A DNA stretch of 64,000 nucleotides. Source: Nereocystis luetkeana (Eukaryota; Sar; Phaeophyceae; Laminariales; Laminariaceae). The translations under genes and the position numbers were made by a program. This document shows positions 36,033 to 45,440 of the stretch, piece by piece (within the stretch, counting starts at the first letter, position 1; every line of letters starts with the position of its first letter). Where the stretch lies: positions 186,001 through 250,000 of the forward strand of contig JARUPZ010000013.1 of assembly GCA_031213475.1 (NCBI GenBank), written 5' to 3'. The notes under the pieces were generated by a model. The model did no database searches and was not told where the DNA came from. It saw nothing but the letters and a program-made list of their open reading frames with translations.

Positions 36033-37013
36033 TTCGGAGAAAAAAAAGAGGAAAAAGCGTTCAGGGTGATTGTTGCTCAGGGTTTGTCAAAGTCTCGCCG
36101 CATAAAAGACGTTTGCGGCTATTTTTTACCCTGAGCGCATTCTTTTTTTTCCAGATGCTTAGAGTTACAGGGTTTTACCCTGAGCAAAGAAGCTGTTCAG
36201 CGAAATGAGCATGGCACAGAGCACAGACAGTAGAGGATGCCTGTACCGTCACACAAGCAGCCCGGGACTGGCGCTGACTCGCCACCATAGGTTAGGGCGA
36301 CAAGGCGTGCCATTTCCTCGATCCAGTCGTCGTTTGGTTCGAGATTATTTGGCTGCGAGGAAGTAGCTTCGGCTATCTCGGCAGGCAAGGACGTGGAGCA
36401 TGCATCATCAATCTTCAAAAAACATAAAGACAAGCGACCTACTGTAACAACCTCACACCGCGTGACGGTGAGGAGGGCGGTGATGGCGTAGAAGGTACGC
36501 GAGGCGAACGACCACTCGCCAAAGCGTAGAGGTAACCGGGCGCACCACCTCCTGCACCAGTAGGCGTTTGGTTGTGATGGGGCTACATGTACTACTGAAT
36601 AGCAGCTGTACAGCAGGCAACCGCAGTAGGCGAGGCGAGGTGAGCAGAAACAGCTCGATAGATAGAAGCACATTATCACGCGCACACGAAAACGAGAACG
36701 CACAACCTCAAGCAGGGTGGCGGCCTGGAGGACAGCGACGGTCGTGATCGCGTTATAGTGATGAAGGAACGGGAGGGGCAGGTCGGGGCGAAAGGTGGTG
36801 GAACACGCGGCGGTCGACTGCACGATACTTGAAGCTTGCAGTGAAAAATCGGGAAGCTTGAACGCAGGTCCATGTCGTATGTATACCTTCTCCCACCCTG
36901 AGCATGTTGGGGGGGTTTTCCAAATGCTGGAAGCACCCACAATGAGCACCCACAATGAGCACCCACCCTGAGCCCCTACCCCGACCATATTTTTTTCCCT
37001 CTTTTTGTCCGAA
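36033..37013. mobile_element. 0.98-kb inverted-repeat insertion present only in the left arm
   Basis: The left end TTCGGAGAAAAAAAAGAGGA and the right end, read inward as TTCGGACAAAAAGAGGGAAA, are inverted repeats. Both ends continue to CTCAGGGT-type motifs (ACCCTGAGC occurs several times near the ends). The right arm has the uninterrupted sequence around 42550-42575. No clear target duplication is visible. It splits the conserved peptide frame described at 36976-37239. Confidence 0.65.
36197..36988 (-). CDS. 263-codon open frame inside the left-only insertion, product unknown
   Basis: The frame runs almost the full length of the 36033-37013 insertion. It encodes a Cys- and Ser-rich protein (several CFC/CYC/CRR runs). 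Its hydrophobic middle around residues 85-150 has no clean membrane helix. The more charged C-terminus contains NDDWIEEMARLVALTYGGES. I recognise no transposase, zinc finger or host family. It is the longest frame in the window outside the EsV-1-7 genes, but the high Cys content and overlapping frames at 36453-36671 and 36676-36966 are warnings. It may be a carried gene fragment or fortuitous. Confidence 0.25.
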   Translation of the reverse strand: MVGVGAQGGCSLWVLIVGASSIWKTPPTCSGWEKVYIRHGPAFKLPDFSLQASSIVQSTAACSTTFRPDLPLPFLHHYNAITTVAVLQAATLLEVVRSRFRVRVIMCFYLSSCFCSPRLAYCGCLLYSCYSVVHVAPSQPNAYWCRRWCARLPLRFGEWSFASRTFYAITALLTVTRCEVVTVGRLSLCFLKIDDACSTSLPAEIAEATSSQPNNLEPNDDWIEEMARLVALTYGGESAPVPGCLCDGTGILYCLCSVPCSFR

Positions 37014-37239
37014 CTGTCTCGTATGGGTTCGGCCTGGGTTTGATTGTGTTGTCCCCAGCCACATTGATGACGTTGTTCGTCAGGTCCACATCCATCGATG
37101 GGTCCGGTTGCTGCCCGCCGCCAGCCTGGTCTACGGCCGAAGCGCAGCTAGAGCTTCTACCCCGGGTCGTGGGCATGCTAGGGGTGTTGCTGGGAGGTGT
37201 CCGAGTTGCGTTCTGTTCGAGCGCGTCTTTTGGTTGCAT
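36976..37239 (-). CDS. Conserved Ser/Thr-rich N-terminal peptide frame, left copy
   Basis: 87 codons begin M-Q-P-K-D-A-L and include SNTPSMPTTRGRSSS, ASAVDQAGG, PDPSMDVD and DNTIKPRPNPY. The mirrored frame at 42341-42576 keeps the same segments with mostly conservative changes, while the flanking DNA has drifted. After RPNPYE the frame runs into the later insertion at 36033-37013, so its original end is lost here. I do not recognise the family. The low-complexity, acidic, Pro/Thr-rich composition suits the disordered start of a larger protein. Confidence 0.35.
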   Translation of the reverse strand: MQPKDALEQNATRTPPSNTPSMPTTRGRSSSCASAVDQAGGGQQPDPSMDVDLTNNVINVAGDNTIKPRPNPYETVRTKRGKKIWSG

Positions 37240-37440
37240 GGTGACAGCTGACAGCTGCTGTGTATAGCAATTCTCAAAAATCGAAAAATAAAGTAATGTT
37301 GGGTGTCGATCTATCGTCAGGTATCTTCAGAACAGAAGCAGATCCGATCTCGTACAATATCACATACTACCGTATCTGGTACGTACAAAATATATATTAT
37401 ATATATGGCTATTGGTGCTGATATCGTTACATTTTGATAC
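37014..37440. other. Non-coding continuation mirrored at 42110-42340
   Basis: Landmarks shared in reverse are GGGTGTCGATCTATCGTCAGG, AGATCCGATCTCGTACA and GATATCGTTA. The segment includes the conserved peptide frame ending at 37239. Confidence 0.55.
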
Positions 37441-37778
37441 AGCTCATGAACTAGCTCATCTATCCCCTACAGATCAAACCTTGAAAACATGTGCAGATGA
37501 GCTATCGCCTAAGCTCGAGCTTTGAAAGTATGTGAAGATGAGCTACCACCTATAGCTCAAGCTTTGAAGCATGTGCAGATGAGCTATTCTCTGTAGCTTA
37601 AGCTTTGAAACCATGTCCAGATGAGCTACCGCCTATAGCTCAAGCTTCGAAAACATGCGCAGATGAGCTACCGCGTATAGCTCAAGCCGGGGAAAACATG
37701 TGAAGCTAATGTAGCTCCTATAGCCCGTCTCGGGGGTAGATGAGCTAGCTCATGTAGCTCCTATAGCTCTCTCTGGAC
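37440..37778 (+). repeat. AGCTCA minisatellite tract, inner left part 1
   Basis: This is the same ~45-bp unit as at 35522. Together with 39000-39185 it forms one tract that was split by the 37779-38999 insertion. The mirrored uninterrupted tract is 41699-42165. Confidence 0.8.
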
Positions 37779-38999
37779 TATTGGTAGGACCCTGCGGATT
37801 CCGCCCAAAATGGGTGCCCGCCAGAGTTTGGAGCACGGACCCTATCCTACCCGCCGGGTGATGCCATTTTGACGGCCGGGTACCCGGCCAGATTTTTGAA
37901 GTTTTTTCTCCATATTTCAGTGCCACAAAGAATGAAATTTAAGTGGCGGATGATGTGCAGTACTGTGCTCTTGCCGAAATGAGGAGTACGAACAGTTTCT
38001 ATGATTGATTCGATACACAAGCCGCTTAACCATGCCGTGTCGTGTTTTACTTCATTGCGCTGGCGCCATATTTTGGGTTTGAATGTGCGGAAAGTTTGAA
38101 AATGTGTACGATCGAGGCGATGGTTGACGGTCTCCCGCTTAGAAGACTGCTGTGTTTTTTTTTCGACCCACTGCTACGTGGCAGCTATCGGAAGGCAGCA
38201 ATATGTCATCAAGATAACGACTGATCGTGTAACGCTGACTTACAATCCGTTGTATCATAGCAGAGTAATGCGGAACTGCCGCCGTCGATAACATATCAAC
38301 AACCGCCTGCGCTCGAAAATCGAAGGAATCGTGAACTGATAGAAAATAAACAGGCATAAAAAAAACGAGTACATGGTTGCTCGCAAAGAAGCGGCTACTG
38401 CCACCTACACCCCTTAACTCAGTAGGGGCTAGGGGCTAGCATCACAGATGCACACTCTGATACGACTCTCCACTGCTGCTGCTGTCAGAGCCGGGGGCTG
38501 CAGAGCCGTCGCCGTGCTGCTGTCTGTATCGCTTTCGAGGGTGCTTTGCACAGGCGGCTTGAAACTTTTGGCAGGATTCTCAGAAAAGATCGCCCCCTGC
38601 CAGCAATTCAGTTTCCTGAGAGACCGCGTCAGGATTGCTCGCCTCTTGGCTCATTGTGCCCAGCTGGTGCCGTGTGACGATACTGCCGTTGGCCGTTGTC
38701 GTCCCCTTGAGAGTCGAATGTACCTAGTTGATGGTTTGTGTGCTTGACTTGTGTGAGTGCGTGTTTTGAAATGGTCCCCTTAAGAGATTGCACAGGCAAA
38801 ATGAACCGGGAATACCAATTACCCGCGGGTACCCAAAAACCCGCGGGTACCCGGTTACCCGGTACCTGACGACCAAATTACCCTCCAGGCTCCGATTACC
38901 CGCGGATAAGGAGCTCGGACCCTACCCGCCAAACGGGTAGGACCCTGACGGGTATACCCGCCGGGTACCGGGGTAATTGAAATCAGGGTTCTACGTCTA
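37779..38999. mobile_element. hAT-type non-autonomous transposon with 8-bp target duplication
   Basis: The insertion is flanked by CTCTGGAC at 37771-37778 and 39000-39007. The right arm has the single uninterrupted site (CGCTGGACATATATGTGCAG read in reverse at about 41806-41830). The ends read inward are TATTGGTAGGACCCTG and TAGACGTAGAACCCTG, 12 of 16 bases matching. Subterminal GGGTACCCG/ACCCGCGGG repeats lie at 37800-37900 and 38805-38985, as is usual for hAT elements. Interior frames (38042-38224, 38448-38747) are short, so it is non-autonomous. Confidence 0.85.
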
Positions 39000-39185
39000 C
39001 TCTGGACATATATGTGCAGATGAGCTATCCTCTATAGCTCAAGCTTAGAAAATATGTGCAGATGAGCTACCCTCCTAGAGTTCAAGCCAGGAAAACATGT
39101 CTAGCTCACGTAACTCACCGGTGAGCTAGCTCCGTAAAGAGCCAGCTCGGGCTACCGTGAGCTGATCTGTCCGAGGTGTGAAACT
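39000..39185 (+). repeat. AGCTCA minisatellite tract, inner left part 2
   Basis: This continues the tract interrupted by the hAT-type insertion. It ends at GATCTGTCCGAGGTGTGA, which is matched in reverse at 41699-41720. Confidence 0.75.
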
Positions 39186-39910
39186 AATCTACGAAATACG
39201 GACCTTGGTTGCAAATCCCTTGCTCTAATGCCAAGTCGCATTTATATGTTGCCGAAACGCCTACGCACGGGTACTTGACGACTCATTCCTGAGGGTGCTA
39301 GCGTTCCTTTAGTATCATAGGTGTCCTGTATCTCGTACGGCCAGCTATTATAATGCCTGGTACATGTAATTTGTTTAGCCGTTTTTGGTACCTGGTACAT
39401 ATCCTGCATCAGGACCAAACAGGGTACCTATTGTTATACCTGGTACTGCTGTTCTGTCTGTAGGTGTAGACAACATCAATCGTCAGAAGCAGCCGGCGGC
39501 CTCATCTCCAGAAAGAGCCCGAGCGCAAACATATACGCACGAATCACGACGCGCTCTATCGTCGATCGCGGAAGGCGGTGCATAACAACTTATCCTGCAC
39601 GGCGGTCAACAGGCAGCACAGCAGGAGTGCTAGCTACAGCATGAGCACTGCTGTACGCGTAGAAGAATACGTTTGTATGCTCGTCGTATGATACGAGCAT
39701 TCCAAGGGAAACAATACACAAAGCCCAGCTTGAAACATATGCCTAGCCCCAAGGCCTTCATAACAGTGCGTATTCATACCTCAGGCTCGGACACCAGATG
39801 TTTTGGCCTCTCGTTTGGTGGTGGTCATTTGTGTGTGTCAATAATACAATTTCGCACCCGCAGAGGGGGTTTTCAATTTCACTATATAGCATGCTTGTAT
39901 GGGGGTAGGG
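39186..39910 (+). repeat. Innermost left arm of the palindrome
   Basis: GTAATTTGTTTAGCC...GGTACCTGGTACAT, GTAGACAACATCAATCGTC, ATTCATACCTCAGGCTCGGA, CTCGTTTGGTGGT and GCATGCTTGTATGGGGG follow in order. All recur in reverse between 40740 and 40105. The same sequence also exists at 1741-2160. No gene is supported. Confidence 0.75.
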
Positions 39911-40104
39911 GACAGCACTAGAAGCTGGTGCGCAAGAGAGATCGTGGCTGGCAGAGGGCTTGCTTTGCAAGCAGGCCCTAGTACACTTTCTTCCAGTTTG
40001 TGTGGATCGCTTCGGTAAAGGAGGTGTACATGAGGAGAACATCCGTGTATATGCGAATCCTTCTGTGCCTTCAGCGTCAGCAGCGTCAGCTGCAGGTACT
40101 TTCG
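39911..40104. other. Palindrome centre (loop), about 195 bp
   Basis: This is the only part of the centre where I see no self-complementarity between arms. It carries its own small hairpin at 39956-39978 (GGGCTTGC-TTT-GCAAGC then AGGCCC) and a CAGCGTCAG direct repeat at 40070-40095. Confidence 0.6.
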
Positions 40105-40910
40105 TACCCCCCACCCCCACACAAGTATGCTTTTTTATATTGAATGGAAACCCCGTTGGGAGTGAAATAAAAAAACGCATACCAGGTACAGCAGTAGGCA
40201 TTCCCTTTGTTCGTATCAGGGTATACATACAGCCCATAGATAATACCACCAAACGAGGGGCCTCCATCGACTCAGGAAACAGCGGGCGTCCGAGCCTGAG
40301 GTATGAATGAACATTGTTGTACACGCCTTAGGGCCGGGCATTTGTTTGGAGTTGGCGTTGTGTATTGTGTTTCTTGGGTCGTGCTACCTGTTGGACGGGC
40401 ATCTACAACTACAGCAGAACGTACAGCAGCAGCAGTAGAACCAGGTACCTGGTGCGTATTGGTTGGACTTGTACAGCAGGGCTACTCGTACATATGTACT
40501 ACTGGTTCTGCCTGTCGACCGCTGTGCGTGATAGCCTGCTTTACATAGCCTCCAGCGGCCGACGGTAGGGAGCATTGTGATTCGTTCGTATGGATTTGCA
40601 CCCGTGCTCTTTCTGGCGCGAAGGCCACCAGCTGCTGTCGATTGATGTCTGCACCTACAGCAGTACCTGGTACCCTCGTATGCTGATGTAGTTCGGTCCT
40701 GACATGTACCAGGTACCGAAGGTAAACAAATACTTATATCAGGTATACAGCAGTACAAGATGCCGAAGATCCTTCTTATATAGCTGTCGCTAGGAACTCG
40801 CGCAGCAGGATATTTACCACACTATATTGTCAACTTGTGTGCGTTCGGTGGATGGTGGACCGTAGTTGTGGTAAGTGTTGACTCGTCGCCAAGATATATT
40901 CCTTGGTAAA
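40105..40910 (-). repeat. Innermost right arm of the palindrome
   Basis: This mirrors 39186-39910, the best match being 40105-40740. It includes the 14-bp ACCAGGTACCTGGT near 40440 and CAGCAG runs. Frames here (39960-40310 +, 40384-40758 -) have no family signature. Confidence 0.75.
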
Positions 40911-41698
40911 AGACCTACGAGTATGGCAGTGCGAACGCGAAGTCAAGAAAAATATTTCAAAAATATATTGCTTTAAAAGAAGAGCCGAAGGTATCCTCGT
41001 ATCGCCGCTGTGGGGAGAAAGGGAAGAAAACTTCGACTGTTTCTTCCTTTTTTCAAACGATTGCAGGCGGCGAAAATTGGATTTTCTCGTAGCAAAAAAT
41101 CAACACGCTGATAAAAAAACAGCTCGTGCGACGATGGACGTGCGATCTCGATATAGACTTGACCTACGGCCAACCCGCTTGGTGTCGGGCAAGGCCAAAG
41201 GGTATAGGTGACGGCCTCGAAGATATCAGGTGGATCCATGGTCTAGGGAGCGAGAACTTGCCGGCAGCGTTCTCCGGTCTTCTCCCAAACTTGAAAAAAA
41301 AAAGTATGTTTTGCCATTCGAAACGAATCGAGATTTTGTGTTATTTGTTTTGTGCACACCAGCGGCCCATTGTTTCATATCATACACCTGACCAACGCCC
41401 GCCACATGTCACCGGCCATTGTGTGAACACGGTGACCCTGGGGTGGATCGGAGCCCCTAACGAGCGCACTCCGCTCAGAATTTGTGACGCAGTCGTTGGT
41501 TTTGTCGATCGATGTCTGCCGAGGACTCGGAATATCGCCGCTTCGAACTAAACATCCGCCTAGGAGTTTTTCTGAAGCCTCTTGACCCGAAATTGGCTCC
41601 AGAATTGCTTCTTTCGGGGTTAGATGAGAGGTTGGAGCTTTCCGTTTAAAAAAACGTGCTCATAGCAAGCTGTACCTGAAAAGTTCTGACGAGTGCAC
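40911..41698 (+). mobile_element. Inverted-repeat DNA element, copy C, right end missing
   Basis: It starts AGACCTACGAGTATGGCAGT and follows the interior of copies A and B, including GGAGCCCCTAACGAGCGCAC and GGAATATCGCCGCTTCGAAC. It stops at about 41698 without the right inverted repeat. A separate ~50-bp piece resembling that end lies at 43190-43240. The element is absent from the matching left-arm position near 39190, so it arrived after duplication. Confidence 0.7.
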
Positions 41699-42165
41699 AC
41701 CTCGGACAGATCAGGACACGGTAGCTTGAACTATGGGAGGGTAGCTCATCTGCACATGATTTCCAAGCTTGAGCTATACCTAGTAGAGGATAGCTCATCT
41801 GCACATATATGTCCAGCGTGAGCTATAGGAGCTACATGCGCTAGTTCATCTGCCCCCGAGATATGCTTTAGGGGCTACATGAGCTAGACATGTTTTCCCC
41901 GGCTTGAGCTATAGGCGGTAGCTCATCTGCGCATGTTTTCTAAGCTTGAGCTATAGGCGGTAGCTCACCTGCACATGTTTTCAAAGCTTGAGCTATAGAG
42001 AAGAGCTCATCTGCACATATTCAAAGCTTGAGCTACAGGCGGTAGCTCGTCTTCACAAATTTTTAAACCTTGGGATCGAAGGCGATAGGTCATCTGCACA
42101 TGTTTTCAAGGCTTGAGCTATAGGGGATATATGAGCTAGTTCATGAGCTGTACTAAAATATAACG
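41699..42165 (-). repeat. AGCTCA minisatellite tract, inner right
   Basis: This is the mirror of 37440-37778 plus 39000-39185, here uninterrupted. Units read TAGCTCATCTGCACATGTTTTC(A)AAGCTTGAGCTATAGGCGG. Confidence 0.8.
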
Positions 42166-42562
42166 ATATCAATACCAACAACCAAATATGTTTTGTACGT
42201 ACCAGGTACAGTAGTACCTGGTATGCGATATTGTATGAGATCGGATCTGCCTCCGTTTTGAAGATACCTGACGATAGATCGACACCCAACATTTTTTGTC
42301 TTTTTACAACAGCTATATACAGCAGCCGTCAGCTGACACCATGCACACCACAAGAGGCGCTCGCACAGAACACAACACCGACACCACACAGCAACACCCC
42401 TAGCATGCCCACGACCCGGGGTAGCAGCTCTAACGGCGCTTCGGCCGTAGACCAGGCTGGCGGCTGGCAGTAACCGGATCCATCGACGGATGTGGACCCT
42501 GCGAACAACGTCATGGATGTGGATGAGGACAACACAATCAAACGCAGGCCGAACCCATATTA
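42166..42562 (+). pseudogene. Right copy of the conserved Ser/Thr-rich peptide frame
   Basis: From 42341 the plus strand keeps SNTPSMPTTRGSSSNGASAV, DQAGG, PDPSTDVD and DNTIK-RPNPY, matching the left copy at 36976-37239. A stop interrupts the frame, so it is broken here. The final codons run on to TAA at 42574-42576. Confidence 0.45.
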
Positions 42563-43175
42563 TTCCTATACATAAGCAGTTGTCCCGGAGGGTCGGATTT
42601 TTTAGCTAGACTTACTTTACACGCATGCGTTGCCGAAAAATAGCTACAATGAGCTGCGTGCATGAGCTATGATTACGTTCTCCAGGGGAGAGCTGTAGAC
42701 GATAGCTCCTCTGCACATGTTTTCCCTGCTGTGAGCTATCGGTGGTAGCTCATTTGCACCTTTTTTAAGGCTTGAGTTGTAGGTGGTGGCTTGTTTGCAC
42801 ATGTTTTGAAGGCTAGCCATAGGCGGTAGCTCATCTACACACATCGTGCGAGGCTGAGCTATAGGGACTACATGAGCTAGCTCATCTGCCGTAGCTCATT
42901 TGCACCTTTTTTAAGGCTTGAGTTGTAGGTGGTGGCTTGTTTGCACATGTTTTGAAGGCTAGCCATAGGCGGTAGCTCATCTACACATATCGTGCGAGGC
43001 TGAGCTATAGGGACTACATGAGCTAGCTCATCTGCCCCCGAGGTAAGCTTCGGAGCTACATGAGCTACACACCTTCCCCCCGGCTTGAGCTATTATGGGC
43101 TGTCGCTCATCTGCACATGTTTTCGGAGCTTGAGCTACGCACAATAGCTTAGCTAGTTCATGGGCTATCCGGGAT
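42563..43175 (-). repeat. AGCTCA minisatellite tract, outer right
   Basis: This is the mirror of 35522-36012 but longer. 42750-42870 and 42890-43010 are near-identical, so it grew by an internal ~130-bp tandem duplication. Confidence 0.8.
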
Positions 43176-43477
43176 GTGAACGGGTGTCTCTGGAATTCAA
43201 ACGTTTTTTTTAACTTTGCGATTCCATTTGCATGGGTCTCAGTAAGGCAAGTTTCAATTTTTCCTGGATATTCAGCCAGCTCAAAATCCCCCCAAAAGTA
43301 ACACACAGCAGCAGCAACGACAAAGGCAGTATAATCAGCCCGACCCCAGCAGCAGCAGCATCAGCGGTCACCCCTAGTTTCCCTTTGCAACGGCATACAG
43401 CTGGACCCTCTTTGGGCTTTGTTCAGCGCTTGTGCTGTACCACTGTTTTTTTTTGCTGGTTTGATGGCCGTTGTACA
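43176..43477. other. Short spacer holding a remnant of the copy A/B/C element
   Basis: 43190-43240 resembles the right terminal 50 bp of the 22194-23149 element (AATTCAAA...CCATTTGCATGGGTCT). The rest has CAG-rich tracts and no gene. Confidence 0.45.
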
Positions 43478-43735
43478 AAATCGGCTTCGGCCAGCTCAAC
43501 TCACGGCATTCACGCTTTTATCCGGAGGTCGTGGGTTCGAATACAGAGCCAGGAGAGCTCGTACTTTTGTGGAGGGCTGCGTATATGTTTGCCTTTTTTG
43601 TTTTGGCTCCACGTATTTGCTCTGCTGCTGTTTGTTGTTGACAGCATCGTTTTTTATTACGTTGAATAATATCGTATATTACAAGCAGATGCTGTGGTAT
43701 ACGACGTGCAAGTTTTCCTGGCAATATTAGTGTTG
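43478..43735 (+). repeat. tRNA-like SINE-type sequence, right-arm copy
   Basis: A CCAGCTCAACTCACGG A-box-like stretch, then CGTGGGTTCGAAT 40 bases later (B-box-like), then the same body and tail (GTTGTTGACA, GTAATATCGTATA-type CAATATCGTATATTACAAGC) as the left copy. The acceptor and T stems do not pair. Confidence 0.5.
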
Positions 43736-45440
43736 TCGCTGCTGTTGTACAAACAAGTGTATGTAGGTTATGACGGCACCTTGACGGAAGCTCAAGATGA
43801 CAGGCGGCAAAAACACCAGATGCGAGCGATGCTTGGTGGTAACATGCTAAACGTTTGTGTCGGCCTTTCACGTACTTCGTAGTCAACCCTGTGTGCGTAC
43901 TACACTTAGCTTATTTGATTTACACATTGTGCCAGATGCCAAAAAGTGGGATTGATGGAAACATATATTTTGTTGCTGGTTCATCGAATCTGAATCCAGT
44001 GTAATTTTATTTTCACTCACACACGATGTAATTTATTGTACCCTGCAGCAGTACTGTCGCATTCTCGACCACGATTGGCCTACATTCGAGATGACTGCGG
44101 GCATACGCGGAGCTATATTTGCTGCTGGTTCATTGAATCTGATTCCCGTGTGTGTTTTCTCTTCATTATAAAGAGTTTTTTTTTTGTATGTACCCCTCGG
44201 CAGCACTGTCGCATTTACGGCCTCGGTGTGTCTACACCGTCGTTCATTACGGGCATGCACGGAACTAAGGCGGGCGTCCGCTCGCCGTGGCGAAACCACC
44301 TTGGTGTATATGAATGTGTATATATTTCATTGGCTCTGTAGATACTAGGTTATATTCCCTAGATCCCACCTCAACAACAAAATGAGCAAAATGAGCAAAT
44401 CATATTTCTTATCGGTCTTTCTAAAACGCCTGAAACCATCGTAAATGTAACGGATCCCGAACAAAGGTTTCCAATTGCCCTTGAACATGTTTCGCAACAT
44501 CTACGGTTTGCTCCTCATTGTGGCCCTCGCTAGTCAACTCAACCTGGCCGCTAATTGTAGTCGTAGAACTTTACGTAGCTATCAAAGCGAAAACTGAGGT
44601 AGGCCGGGGGAATTTCCGGTCGGTCGTAAAATTGGCTTTTGGACGGACGTAGTTGATGTAGAACATATGTGTTACTTCGTTTGACTTTGCAAACGCTGTT
44701 ATCGCTGTGAGATCGACTTTTATGGGATTGGAAACAGGAAACCAACCAGGTCTTCCCTTCATGGTGCGGAAACCCACGAGCAGTGACATTGGTAGTGATA
44801 ATTTATCTTTACGCTGCCCAAAAACAAATAGGGCGATTTTCCACACAGCACCAGCCGCAAACCCTGGGCACGGGTCACCGAAACCTCTCATGGATTTATG
44901 CTCTATTTGCCCGAGAGTCCTCGCTGAAGAGTTTGAGGACCGTAGGTGGCCTGTGTTTGTAAGGTTCGCTTGGCATGTGAGAGCATAACCCAATTCTTCA
45001 CAGTTTGTTTCTGATCGAAAAATTGCCTCCTTTTTTTTCAAGCAAAGGGTTAAAACCATGAAAGACCAGGCTTCACGCCCCAAGTGAGACCTCCAGACGC
45101 AGACCGCCGACGGCCCTCAAACTTGCCACCGACGACTCTCCACTCAGTGGACCATACACTATGTGCTGCAGCGACAAGGACGGTGTGAGGCGAGCACTCG
45201 GTGGCTGCGGTTAGGGCTGTGTCGAAGAGTAGGTATGTTTGGCTGTCTCAGGCAAGTTTTGGAAGAACAAAAAGAAACCTTGTATTGGGTTCAGCACCAT
45301 ACAGGGGGGGAAATGTTCTGTCTTCAGTTTTCCGGCCGCGCAGTAGTCGGCTTCATCTGCTCCAACCGTGAACTTTGACGAGATTCGGGAGACGGGGGAT
45401 TCTTGCCAACCACCCCAGAGACCGTTTAGACAAGACTCTC
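43736..45440 (+). repeat. Degenerate block shared with 27600-29279
   Basis: This is the mirror of the left block; landmarks are given in that entry. Frames 44571-45083 (-) and 44707-44988 (+) lie on opposite strands of the same segment. The left arm does not keep either one open, so I call no gene. Confidence 0.55.

Larger units (their letters stand above)
14722..39910 (+). repeat. Left arm of a giant imperfect palindrome
   Basis: This stretch is matched by the right arm (40105-63915) in reverse order and orientation. Pairs seen by eye (left with right): broken EsV-1-7 gene 14722-15780 with the intact gene 62566-63894; gene 19453-21870 with its broken copy 49215-51565; 23300-23540 with 48480-48720; 23870-24232 with 47890-48260; 24737-25345 with 46310-46810; 25250-25450 with 46090-46310; 28467-28680 with 44510-44720; 29280-29540 with 43478-43735; 35510-36015 with 42563-43175; 37260-37470 with 42110-42330; 39000-39185 with 41699-41830; 39375-39910 with 40105-40690. 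The order is collinear throughout. Divergence is clearly visible, so the duplication is old. Length differences come from insertions and from a 6-kb left-only segment. I could not compute identity. Confidence 0.88.

Noticed and set aside
44571-45083. 170-codon minus-strand frame
   Set aside because: The mirrored block in the left arm does not keep this frame open, and an opposite-strand frame covers the same DNA.
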